Shown here: positions 1 to 6,386 of the stretch, one piece after another
Layout: every line of letters starts with the position of its first letter
Position numbering within the stretch: the first letter of the stretch is position 1
Source of the DNA: CAKSIW01 sp045576435
GTDB lineage: Bacteria > Bacillota > Clostridia > Monoglobales > Monoglobaceae
DNA length: 8,971 nucleotides
Assembly: GCA_045576435.1 (NCBI GenBank)
Contig: JAZNGL010000116.1
Location: 1-8,971, forward strand
Direction of reading: 5' to 3'
Notes under the pieces: generated by a model
What the model was told of the DNA's origin: nothing
Databases searched by the model: none
What the model saw: the letters and a program-made list of their open reading frames with translations, nothing else
Made by a program: the position numbers and the translations under genes

Positions 1-2250
1 AAGGCTCTTTGCTGCAGCTGATGAGTTATGAGCTTTCATTGCAGTTGCAAATGATGTTTCTGTTGTGATTTCTTTTTCTGTTTCGTTATCCCACTCAACA
101 CCAAAACCTGAAACGTTATAGTTTGTCATCTTGAAGTTGTCAAAATAAATTCTTGAATTTGTGCCCAGTCTTTGATTCCATGGAGTTAGTGAAAATATTG
201 CCTGAGTGTCACTATAAGGAGTCAAATCTCCACGTGTAACTTCATAGCCATTAAGATAATATGTCCAAGTGTCATTTGTGAAATCTAACTTATAAAGGTT
301 GTGTGAAACCTTATCTTTATCAATTCCTGTAAAACCAGCCGCTGCAGGGTCATTAGCACTATCGAGATCAACAATCGGCCAAGCAGGATTTAAGTTCGCT
401 AGCATACCATTTCTGTGTGTGCTCAATAAAGAATAATATCTTTTATTATTTTTATTTGTAGTATTATCATAAACAGCTGTATCATACTGAATAGCCGACG
501 TTATTCCTATAGATGGACCAACTAAATATTGATCAAATTCAATATATGTAACATTATAATCTTCATTATTCTTATTCTTTATTTCAGTCGCTGTGTTTGG
601 AGTATATTCTGCATCGGTATATGTAGGGATAAATTCTATTATTGCTTTAGAATTACCTGTTCCATCAGCACTGGCAGTAGCAATCTCGAATGGATGTATT
701 TTTAACCAGTTATTATCACCTATTTTCTTAACCTGCGCACCTGTTCCTTTGTTGACATATTCTGGATGCGATGCTGAATGTACGTATGAAAGATATATAG
801 AAATCGCACGTTTTGCATCTTCTTGACTATCAACAGGCAATTCATCAAAATCAACCTCATAGCCGCCAATAACATCACCATATTCACAAGTAAAAGCAAC
901 TGGCTCTAGGGCTGTTTTAACACCCAAAATATCAGTTTGTGTAACTTTTAAGATGTGTGCGCCAACCTCATCAATCGGCATATCATAAACAAACGGAGCC
1001 ACGCTATCAACAACAGGTGTGCCATCATCAAGCACAAAACTAACTGATGAAATATCAGTTGCATTCGTCCATTTTCCTGGAGTTATCACCGAAGTATCCG
1101 TATAGTCAGATCCACCGGCATGAATACCTGTTTTAGCCTTCATGCTTGCATCAATAAGGCCAACCTCGCGGGTTTTGCCTTCAGCATTAATGATTATTCT
1201 TTCGCCATTTTCTATACCATGAAGTGCTTTTATAGCAATCGATTCAGCTAATGTAACGTTAATTACCTCAGTTTCTCTTGTTGAGCTTTCATCATATGTA
1301 ATAACCGCTTTAATATTATATGTTCCTGTCTCTGCAATCGCTTTATCAAGCTGCCACTCATTTCCGGTTGTTTGTTCTGCTGTTCCGATTACAGTGTCAT
1401 TATCCGCATTAACAAATTTAACATCTTTTACCCGATTGGTAAAAATCACCTTTGCTACAAGCTTAAAATTGTCCGGTGTAAAAGAGGAATCATTGGCAGG
1501 ATAAACAATCGACGGAATTGGAGTTGCCTCTGAACAACTGTTTGCAACGGTTGAAAAATTCCATTCTGTTTTAGAAAGTTCATCTCCCTTATATGAAGTC
1601 GCTTTAGCTGGATCGATTGAAACTGTATATGTTTCATTAAACATCAAAGTAGCATCCGGGATTAAAATTTTAAGAAATCCTGGTTGACCTTCAATACTTA
1701 TTCTTGTTATCTCTTCTCCGGCACTATTTACCATTTGAACGCTTTCTGCAGCTGCAACAAAATCATCAAGACCTCTTGTGAAATTTATGTAATACGCAGT
1801 GAGGTCAACACAAACCTCTGTGCTTCCATCCGGTATTGAAGTTGTTGCATCAAAAACAGGCAAGCTACTATCATCTGCCGGCAAATTATCTTCATTAACT
1901 ATTATATTTACAGCCTCTGATGTTACAGAACCATCATCAAAGGTTCCAACTGCTGTCACAATATATTCGCCCGCAGCTACATTCTGCCAGGCTAAGCTAC
2001 CTTTTCCAAATTTCAATGTTCCGGGAAGTTTATAACCATTTGCGTAAAAATCAACTCTTAAAAGAGCCTCCGGCGCAAATGTTGAAGTAACACCAAGAGG
2101 AATAGGCGTTCCTGTTACAAATTCTTCACCATTTGAAATTGTGCTAATTGCAAGTATTCCATCCACTCCATCGGTCGCTGAAGCAGAAATCAAAAACAAG
2201 CTAGAGAATATCACGGAAACCACAAGTAACAGAGCTACTAATCTTTTCAT
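1..2250 (-). CDS. Secreted multi-domain Ig-like surface protein (C-terminus beyond the window)
   Basis: The frame is open without a stop for 750 codons from the ATG at 2250 to the window edge, so the protein is longer than 750 residues and its end is not seen. Residues 1-25 form a signal peptide: KR, then a hydrophobic core, then A-S-A before TDG. Residues about 38-118 resemble a bacterial Ig-like (Big_7/Big_9 type) domain, with VDFYANG and NVAAGEYIVTAVGTFDDG. Residues about 130-234 resemble an SbsA-type Ig-like (Big_5) domain, with the strand pattern ending in TYTVSID and WNFSTV. Two more weaker Ig-like modules follow at about 245-335 and 340-456. Residues about 463-712 look like an extended beta-sandwich (LYKLDF, TWTYYLNGYEV, RIYFDNFKM), reminiscent of LamG/concanavalin-like modules. 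No catalytic motif was recognised. An in-frame ATG at 2256 is too close to the Shine-Dalgarno GAAAGGG (2259-2265), so 2250 is preferred. The gene has its own promoter. I infer export and a surface, adhesive or polysaccharide-binding role; an enzyme domain could lie in the missing C-terminus. Confidence is high for a real secreted protein and low for function. Confidence 0.9.
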   Translation of the reverse strand, partial: MKRLVALLLVVSVIFSSLFLISASATDGVDGILAISTISNGEEFVTGTPIPLGVTSTFAPEALLRVDFYANGYKLPGTLKFGKGSLAWQNVAAGEYIVTAVGTFDDGSVTSEAVNIIVNEDNLPADDSSLPVFDATTSIPDGSTEVCVDLTAYYINFTRGLDDFVAAAESVQMVNSAGEEITRISIEGQPGFLKILIPDATLMFNETYTVSIDPAKATSYKGDELSKTEWNFSTVANSCSEATPIPSIVYPANDSSFTPDNFKLVAKVIFTNRVKDVKFVNADNDTVIGTAEQTTGNEWQLDKAIAETGTYNIKAVITYDESSTRETEVINVTLAESIAIKALHGIENGERIIINAEGKTREVGLIDASMKAKTGIHAGGSDYTDTSVITPGKWTNATDISSVSFVLDDGTPVVDSVAPFVYDMPIDEVGAHILKVTQTDILGVKTALEPVAFTCEYGDVIGGYEVDFDELPVDSQEDAKRAISIYLSYVHSASHPEYVNKGTGAQVKKIGDNNWLKIHPFEIATASADGTGNSKAIIEFIPTYTDAEYTPNTATEIKNKNNEDYNVTYIEFDQYLVGPSIGITSAIQYDTAVYDNTTNKNNKRYYSLLSTHRNGMLANLNPAWPIVDLDSANDPAAAGFTGIDKDKVSHNLYKLDFTNDTWTYYLNGYEVTRGDLTPYSDTQAIFSLTPWNQRLGTNSRIYFDNFKMTNYNVSGFGVEWDNETEKEITTETSFATAMKAHNSSAAAKSL

Positions 2251-2258
2251 GCACATAT

Positions 2259-2265
2259 CCCTTTC
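2259..2265 (-). promoter_or_regulatory. Ribosome binding site choosing the start at 2250
   Basis: GAAAGGG on the minus strand ends 8 nt before the ATG at 2250 and only 2 nt before an alternative in-frame ATG at 2256. The spacing supports the shorter form beginning MKRLVALLL. The match to the anti-Shine-Dalgarno sequence is moderate, weaker than in the operon genes. Confidence 0.6.
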
Positions 2266-2331
2266 TATGTAATGTCATATAAAAATCCTAAATTTAAAAC
2301 ATGTTACTCTTTATAATCACCATACACATTT

Positions 2332-2360
2332 ATTATAACCAGTTTATTTTATTTTGTCAA
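2332..2360 (-). promoter_or_regulatory. Consensus sigma-A promoter for the secreted Ig-like protein gene
   Basis: On the minus strand, TTGACA (2355-2360) is separated by exactly 17 nt from TATAAT (2332-2337). Both hexamers match the housekeeping sigma-A consensus with no mismatch and ideal spacing. The DNA upstream (about 2361-2400) is rich in A and T tracts, as in an UP element. The predicted transcription start is near 2325, giving an untranslated leader of about 75 nt before the ATG at 2250. The promoter lies in the only sizeable intergenic gap, so the secreted-protein gene can be transcribed separately from the upstream operon. Confidence 0.85.
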
Positions 2361-2399
2361 GTATTAATGACAAATTATACTAAAATTTTTTTGAAAGTT

Positions 2400-2416
2400 T
2401 TGTTAATTATTAACAA
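2400..2416. promoter_or_regulatory. 17-bp perfect palindrome upstream of the promoter, possible operator
   Basis: Plus strand TTGTTAAT, T, ATTAACAA: 8-bp arms that are perfect reverse complements around one central base. It begins 40 bp upstream of the -35 hexamer and is centred about 83 bp upstream of the predicted transcription start. The half-sites TTGTTAA and TTAACAA are those of the known Rex redox-repressor box of Gram-positive bacteria (TTGTTAA, four bases, TTAACAA), but here only three bases separate them. It has no adjacent U-run in the transcript, so it does not look like a terminator. An operator for Rex or another dimeric regulator is possible; chance in AT-rich DNA is also possible. 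Confidence 0.35.
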
Positions 2417-2435
2417 TTGGCTCAAACATTCCCAA

Positions 2436-2467
2436 AACCCATAAAAATACTGTTATTTTTCCAGGTT
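2436..2467 (-). terminator. Terminator-like hairpin after the operon
   Basis: The minus-strand RNA starting 32 nt after the stop codon of the CBM9-like gene can form a 14-position stem with a 4-nt loop (ACAG). The arms are AACCTGGAAAAATA and TATTTTTATGGGTT. One position is a G-A mismatch and two are G-U wobbles; the inner stem is all A-U. It is followed by only two more U before GGG, so it lacks a good U-tract. Its place, between the last operon gene and the next promoter, supports a weak intrinsic terminator or 3'-end stabilising structure, but efficiency is doubtful. Confidence 0.4.
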
Positions 2468-2499
2468 GCCTCTAATTAATTTCTATAAATTTTATTATA

Positions 2500-3099
2500 T
2501 TAATTAAAAATTAAATCCCCAAAAAACTGTGGTGAATGAAAATTCGGGCGTTCTGTTTCAACATAATTCCAACATATATAATGTTTATGCCCTGTGTCAC
2601 TTCCACATTTATAAAAATTACCTGCAAAATTTTTGCCTATTTCACCAATATTCTCTTTAATAAAATCAAAAGGTATTGAAACCTGAAGCATCCATGCTTT
2701 TTTAGATATCAAGCTGGTAACATCCAGGATTTCTCTCCCATTATTATATCTTTCTCTTCCCACCGTACCATTTTTTCCTAAAACCATTGCGCCCAATGGA
2801 TTTATTTCTACATTAATATATTTAGTTCTGTCGGCAGGTCCAAAGAAGAATTCAATACAACTATCTATGCACACAGGCTCGCCATCATTTCTCGTACAGG
2901 CTCTTAAGTTTTTCTCGTCAGTTTCAAAGCGAACTGTAAGTGCCTCATCCGAATAAACCAGCTTTGCTGTTGTGTGAATATTGGTTTCGAAACCATCCCA
3001 AGGAAATTCATCAATCTTCAAAGATTCAATTTCATTCCAAAAACTATCCTCTATTGAAATATCTTTTTTATCTGTTTTTTCAATATAATATTTTTTCAT
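2500..3099 (-). CDS. Carbohydrate-binding family 9-like (DOMON-like) protein
   Basis: This 199-residue protein resembles the stand-alone 'carbohydrate-binding family 9-like' proteins, which share the beta-sandwich fold of CBM9 modules found in xylanases. Visible family-like signatures are DSCIEFFFGP (79-88), YINVEINPLG (94-103), the IPF strand after W136 (136-144), GNFYKCGSD (160-168) and the C-terminal H-x-x-x-W plus NFHSPQFFGDL (186-196). There is no signal peptide or membrane segment: the N-terminus MKKYYIEKTDKKD is polar, so it is predicted to be cytoplasmic. No catalytic motif is visible. The start at 3099 is supported by AGGGG (3109-3113), 9 nt upstream. It follows wecB by 27 nt and is the last gene of the operon. 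Its ligand and role are unknown; a link to sugar or wall-polymer metabolism is inference from context only. Confidence 0.85.
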   Translation of the reverse strand: MKKYYIEKTDKKDISIEDSFWNEIESLKIDEFPWDGFETNIHTTAKLVYSDEALTVRFETDEKNLRACTRNDGEPVCIDSCIEFFFGPADRTKYINVEINPLGAMVLGKNGTVGRERYNNGREILDVTSLISKKAWMLQVSIPFDFIKENIGEIGKNFAGNFYKCGSDTGHKHYICWNYVETERPNFHSPQFFGDLIFN

Positions 3100-3126
3100 A
3101 AAATATTTCCCCTATATTGTTACATA

Positions 3127-4251
3127 TTATTTTTCAAATTTTTCTATAATTGCTTTAACAATACGTTCAGACGCAAAACCATCGCCATATGGATTAACTG
3201 CCTTTGCCATAGCATTATATGCTGTCTCATCGCATATTAATTCCTTTGCCATGTCATAAATCACATTTTCATCAACTCCGGCAATTTTAACTGTTCCAGC
3301 ATCAACTGCCTCAGGACGTTCGGTTTCATTTCTCATAACAAGCACAGGCTTTCCGAGTGATGGTGCCTCCTCCTGGAGTCCGCCTGAATCCGTCATAACC
3401 ATATAGCCTCTGCTAATTGCATTATGAAGTTCATCTGCATTAACAGGTTCAATTAATTTAACCCTATCCATATTGCCCAAAATATCATATGCAACCTCAC
3501 GAACTGCAGGATTAAGATGAACAGGATAAACAACCTCAACATCCTCAAAATCCTCAACAATTCTCTTAACGGCTCTGCATATATTTTTAAGTGGTTCGCC
3601 AAGATTTTCACGGCGATGTGCTGTCATAACAATAACTTTTTTATTATCCCAATTCATTGACGCCAAGGTTTCGTCTTTAAACTCATAATTTGCGCAAACC
3701 GTGGTCTTTAACGCGTCAATAACCGTATTTCCCGTAATATAAATAGTGTTCTCGCTAACATTTTCAAGCAGAAGATTATTTTTATTTCTCTCTGTTGGCG
3801 CAAAATGCATATCTGCAATAACTCCTGTCAACCTTCTGTTAACTTCTTCAGGATATGGAGAATATTTATCATATGTTCTGAGCCCTGCTTCAACATGACC
3901 AACACAAATCTGATTATAAAACGCTGCAAGACTTCCAACAAACGTTGTGGATGTGTCACCATGAACAAGAACTATATCAGGCTTTGCTTCCTTCATTGCA
4001 GCATCAAGACCCTCAAGACCTCTTGTTGTAATGCTGATAAGTGTTTGTCTGTCTTTCATTATGTTTAAATCATAGTCAGGTTTTATATCAAAAATTTCAA
4101 GAACTTGGTCCAGCATCTGTCTGTGTTGTGCGGTTACGCAAACAATCGACTCAATTTTATCACTGTTTTTTTCCAGTTCCTTAACAAGTGGTGCCATCTT
4201 GATCGCTTCAGGTCGTGTTCCAAAAATTGTCATAACCTTAATTTTACTCAT
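3127..4251 (-). CDS. wecB: UDP-N-acetylglucosamine 2-epimerase (non-hydrolysing)
   Basis: Interconverts UDP-GlcNAc and UDP-ManNAc in the cytoplasm, supplying ManNAc for wall teichoic acid linkage units or other surface polysaccharides (called mnaA in Bacillus, wecB in enterics). The 374-residue length is typical. Family motifs are complete: GTRPEAIKMAPL (11-22), HGDTSTT (97-103), GHVEAGLRT (118-126), PEEVNRR (134-140), HRREN (212-216) and DSGGLQEEAPSLGKPVLVMR (288-307). The Asp (D99), Glu (E121, E135) and His (H212) expected for catalysis are all present. The frame also has an ATG at 4266, but GAGGAG (4259-4264) sits 7 nt before the ATG at 4251, so MSKIKV is the better start. This start overlaps the stop of the upstream tagO/wecA-family gene by 8 nt, implying translational coupling of the two steps that use UDP-GlcNAc. 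Confidence 0.96.
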   Translation of the reverse strand: MSKIKVMTIFGTRPEAIKMAPLVKELEKNSDKIESIVCVTAQHRQMLDQVLEIFDIKPDYDLNIMKDRQTLISITTRGLEGLDAAMKEAKPDIVLVHGDTSTTFVGSLAAFYNQICVGHVEAGLRTYDKYSPYPEEVNRRLTGVIADMHFAPTERNKNNLLLENVSENTIYITGNTVIDALKTTVCANYEFKDETLASMNWDNKKVIVMTAHRRENLGEPLKNICRAVKRIVEDFEDVEVVYPVHLNPAVREVAYDILGNMDRVKLIEPVNADELHNAISRGYMVMTDSGGLQEEAPSLGKPVLVMRNETERPEAVDAGTVKIAGVDENVIYDMAKELICDETAYNAMAKAVNPYGDGFASERIVKAIIEKFEK

Positions 4252-5317
4252 TTTTATTCTCCTCATCTTTTGAAGTATTCTCTTTCTTTGGCTCTATAAC
4301 AGCAAGGCTAACTAATAAGATTCCTAAGACTGCACCCACCAATATAAGTCCTCTGAAAGCATCTTTAATTGATATAACCAACGCCGTTAAACATAATATG
4401 CTTGTTAATGTATATAAAATAGTAACTGTTTGACGTTGCGAAAAGCCCATGTCCAATAATCTGTGATGCAAATGTCCTCTATCCGGAGACATTATTGACC
4501 TTCCTGTGAGCAATCGTCTGAGTATTGCAAATATCGTATCAAATATAGGAAGACCCAAAATTAAAACAGGTACCGCAAACGAAATTAATGCATACGTTTT
4601 CATTATACCCTGAACTGATACGCACGCCAGAACAAAGCCTAAAAATGTTGAGCCTGTGTCGCCCATAAATATTTTTGCCGGATTAAAGTTATAGGGTAAA
4701 AACCCAAAGCCTGCCCCGGCAAGTGCCGCAGTTATTATTGCAATATTCAGGTTGCGTGAAACCAAAGTCAGTGAAAGGAGCGCAACAGACGCTATTGACG
4801 AAACGCCAACCGCAAGTCCATCAAGACCATCAATAAGATTAACTGCATTTGTAACACCTATTATCCAAATCACCGTTATGGGAACTGACCAAAATTCTAA
4901 ATTGATATATGGTGTTCCAAACCACTTTGCAAACGGATTTGCAATATATTCCATATCAATTCCGCAATAAACAACGATTCCTGCGGCAATAATCTGGAAT
5001 AAAAGCTTAACCTTCGCATTTAAATCGCGCATATCGTCAATCACGCCAACGGTCACCATAATAAGTGAACCAATTAAAATACCCATTGTTTCATTATCTA
5101 TCACCGCAAAACACATTACACTTATTACAAAGCCATAAAAAATTGCAAGACCTCCAATAAGCGGAATTGGTTTTTTATGAACACGACGCTCATCTTTTGG
5201 AATATCAAGCGCATTAATTTTGTTTGCAAGTGCAATAACTGTTGGCGTTGAAGAAAATGAAATCAAAAACGCTACAGCTAACGCTAAAAGAATATATATA
5301 TTACCGTTCGTGATCAT
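4244..5317 (-). CDS. tagO: Undecaprenyl-phosphate N-acetylglucosamine-1-phosphate transferase (MraY/WecA/TagO family)
   Basis: A polytopic membrane enzyme that transfers GlcNAc-1-phosphate from UDP-GlcNAc to undecaprenyl phosphate, the first committed step for wall teichoic acid and related polymers. The predicted 357 residues match TagO length. Family signatures seen: DERRVHKKPIPLIGGLAIF (42-60), GVIDDMRDLN with the Asp pair D94/D95, NAVNLIDGLDGLAVG (157-171), NPAKIFMGDTGS (212-223) and DRGHLHHRL (279-287, the cytoplasmic His-rich loop of WecA/TagO rather than MraY). About ten hydrophobic segments are spread from residue 6 to 340, followed by a charged tail (EPKKENTSKDEENKNE). An ATG at 5341 would add 8 residues but has no Shine-Dalgarno; AGGAGGGG (5326-5333) precedes ATG 5317 by 8 nt. 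Its stop overlaps the wecB start. The exact acceptor polymer cannot be told from the window, so tagO versus wecA naming is arbitrary. Confidence 0.94.
   Translation of the reverse strand: MITNGNIYILLALAVAFLISFSSTPTVIALANKINALDIPKDERRVHKKPIPLIGGLAIFYGFVISVMCFAVIDNETMGILIGSLIMVTVGVIDDMRDLNAKVKLLFQIIAAGIVVYCGIDMEYIANPFAKWFGTPYINLEFWSVPITVIWIIGVTNAVNLIDGLDGLAVGVSSIASVALLSLTLVSRNLNIAIITAALAGAGFGFLPYNFNPAKIFMGDTGSTFLGFVLACVSVQGIMKTYALISFAVPVLILGLPIFDTIFAILRRLLTGRSIMSPDRGHLHHRLLDMGFSQRQTVTILYTLTSILCLTALVISIKDAFRGLILVGAVLGILLVSLAVIEPKKENTSKDEENKNE
4259..4264 (-). promoter_or_regulatory. Ribosome binding site choosing the wecB start at 4251
   Basis: GAGGAG lies 7 nt upstream of ATG 4251, inside the 3' end of the upstream transferase gene, where it encodes two of the acidic residues of that protein's tail. 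It sits immediately downstream of the alternative ATG at 4266 and so cannot serve that start. Confidence 0.8.
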
Positions 5318-5325
5318 CTGTCTTA

Positions 5326-5333
5326 CCCCTCCT
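5326..5333 (-). promoter_or_regulatory. Strong ribosome binding site choosing the tagO start at 5317
   Basis: AGGAGGGG with an 8-nt spacer to ATG 5317. It lies downstream of the alternative ATG at 5341, which has only AT-rich sequence before it. This makes the 357-residue product the likely one. Confidence 0.8.
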
Positions 5334-5361
5334 ATTGCCATATGACATTTTAATTTTTATA

Positions 5362-6384
5362 TTATGGCTGAATGAAACCTATCTTTCTATATACCTTTGA
5401 TATTGTCTTTCGAGCGGTATAATTTGCACGTTCTGCACCGCTTCTGTATATCTGTTCCAAATAATCCTTATTTTTCATTAAATCCTCATATTTTTCCTGA
5501 ATCGGTTTCAAGGTTTCAGCAACCGCTTCTGCAACCGCAGATTTGAAATAACCATATCCCCTGCCCGCAAATTCTATGGTTATTTCGTCCATAGTCTTTC
5601 CTGTCACTGCAGCGTAAATACTCATGAGGTTTTCAACACCCTCTTTTCCTTCACCGCAACAAACCTCTGACCCCGAATCCGTTACTGCTCTCTTAATCTT
5701 TTTAACAACCTTGTCAATTGGGTCAAGCAATAAGATATATGCATTTTCGTTAGGGTCAGACTTTGACATCTTTTGCATAGGATCCTGAAGACTCATTATT
5801 TTTTCACCAAGCTTTGGAATATATGGCTCAGGAATTTTGAATGTTTCACTATAAGCATTATTGAACCTCATTGCAAGATCGCGAGTTATTTCAAGATGCT
5901 GTTTCTGATCCTTGCCAACAGGCACTAAATCTGCCTGATAAAGCAGAATATCTGCCGCCATTAATGACGGATATGTAAATAATCCCGCATTAATATTATC
6001 AGCATGCTTCCGGCTTTTATCCTTAAACTGTGTCATTCTTGAAAGCTCGCCCATATATGTGTTACAATCAAGCACCCAACCAAGTTGAGTGTGTGCCGGA
6101 ACATGTGATTGAAAGAATATTGGTTCCTTTTCTCCATCAAGACCACAAGCAATAAAAAGTGCAAGCAAATCCATACAGTTTTTGCGAAGAACCTTTGGGT
6201 CTTGTCTTACTGTGATTGAATGCAAATCTGCAATCATATAAAAGCTTTCATATTTATCTTCTTTTTGAAGCTTAACCCAATTGCGGAGCGCCCCCACATA
6301 GTTACCAAGCGTTAAAGCACCGGATGGTTGAATTCCGCTTAATATTCTCTTTTTAGCATCTGTTGTTGTCGCATTCTCGGACAT
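5362..6384 (-). CDS. trpS: Tryptophanyl-tRNA synthetase
   Basis: A class I aminoacyl-tRNA synthetase that charges tRNA-Trp in the cytoplasm. The 340-residue length fits bacterial TrpS, with about ten extra residues at the N-terminus (MSENATTTDAKK). Motifs in order: GIQPSGALTLGNYVGA (17-32; the TLGN stretch is the HIGH equivalent), AADILLYQAD with D145 in the position that reads the indole ring, VPVGKDQKQHLE (154-165) and KMSKS (205-209). The start at 6384 has GGAGGG (6391-6396) 6 nt upstream, inside the last codons of the aminotransferase gene, and begins 2 nt after that gene's TAA. Translation is therefore probably coupled. No T-box leader or promoter precedes it in the window, unlike many Bacillota trpS genes, so expression should follow the operon. 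Confidence 0.97.
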   Translation of the reverse strand: MSENATTTDAKKRILSGIQPSGALTLGNYVGALRNWVKLQKEDKYESFYMIADLHSITVRQDPKVLRKNCMDLLALFIACGLDGEKEPIFFQSHVPAHTQLGWVLDCNTYMGELSRMTQFKDKSRKHADNINAGLFTYPSLMAADILLYQADLVPVGKDQKQHLEITRDLAMRFNNAYSETFKIPEPYIPKLGEKIMSLQDPMQKMSKSDPNENAYILLLDPIDKVVKKIKRAVTDSGSEVCCGEGKEGVENLMSIYAAVTGKTMDEITIEFAGRGYGYFKSAVAEAVAETLKPIQEKYEDLMKNKDYLEQIYRSGAERANYTARKTISKVYRKIGFIQP

Positions 6385-6386
6385 CT

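Larger units (their letters stand above)
2251..2499. other. Intergenic spacer between the operon and the secreted-protein gene
   Basis: 249 nt, strongly AT-rich, with no plausible gene in either strand. In minus-strand order it contains a terminator-like hairpin, a 17-bp palindrome, an A/T-tract region, a consensus sigma-A promoter and a roughly 75-nt leader with a Shine-Dalgarno site. I saw no riboswitch-like conserved core in the leader. An 8-bp palindrome AACATGTT (2298-2305) occurs in it but is too short to interpret. Confidence 0.8.

Noticed and set aside
593..826. 77-codon plus-strand frame with a hydrophobic start
   Set aside because: Antisense to the secreted Ig-like protein, whose frame is continuous here; the hydrophobic run is a by-product of the complementary strand.
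1455..1637. 60-codon minus-strand frame inside the secreted-protein gene
   Set aside because: It is in a different frame from the 750-codon reading frame that covers the same bases, and has no independent support.
2374..2379. Second TATAAT hexamer upstream of the main promoter
   Set aside because: No acceptable -35 hexamer lies 16-18 nt upstream (the bases there read CAAAAC or close to it), and there is no extended -10 TG. It is likely chance in AT-rich DNA.
3100..3126. Possible terminator or promoter between wecB and the CBM9-like gene
   Set aside because: Only 27 nt, with no hairpin and no hexamer pair; it holds just the ribosome binding site of the downstream gene.
4249..4266. Longer wecB form beginning at ATG 4266
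   Set aside because: The Shine-Dalgarno GAGGAG lies after this ATG and is well placed only for ATG 4251; the extra MRRIK is the ribosome site read as codons.
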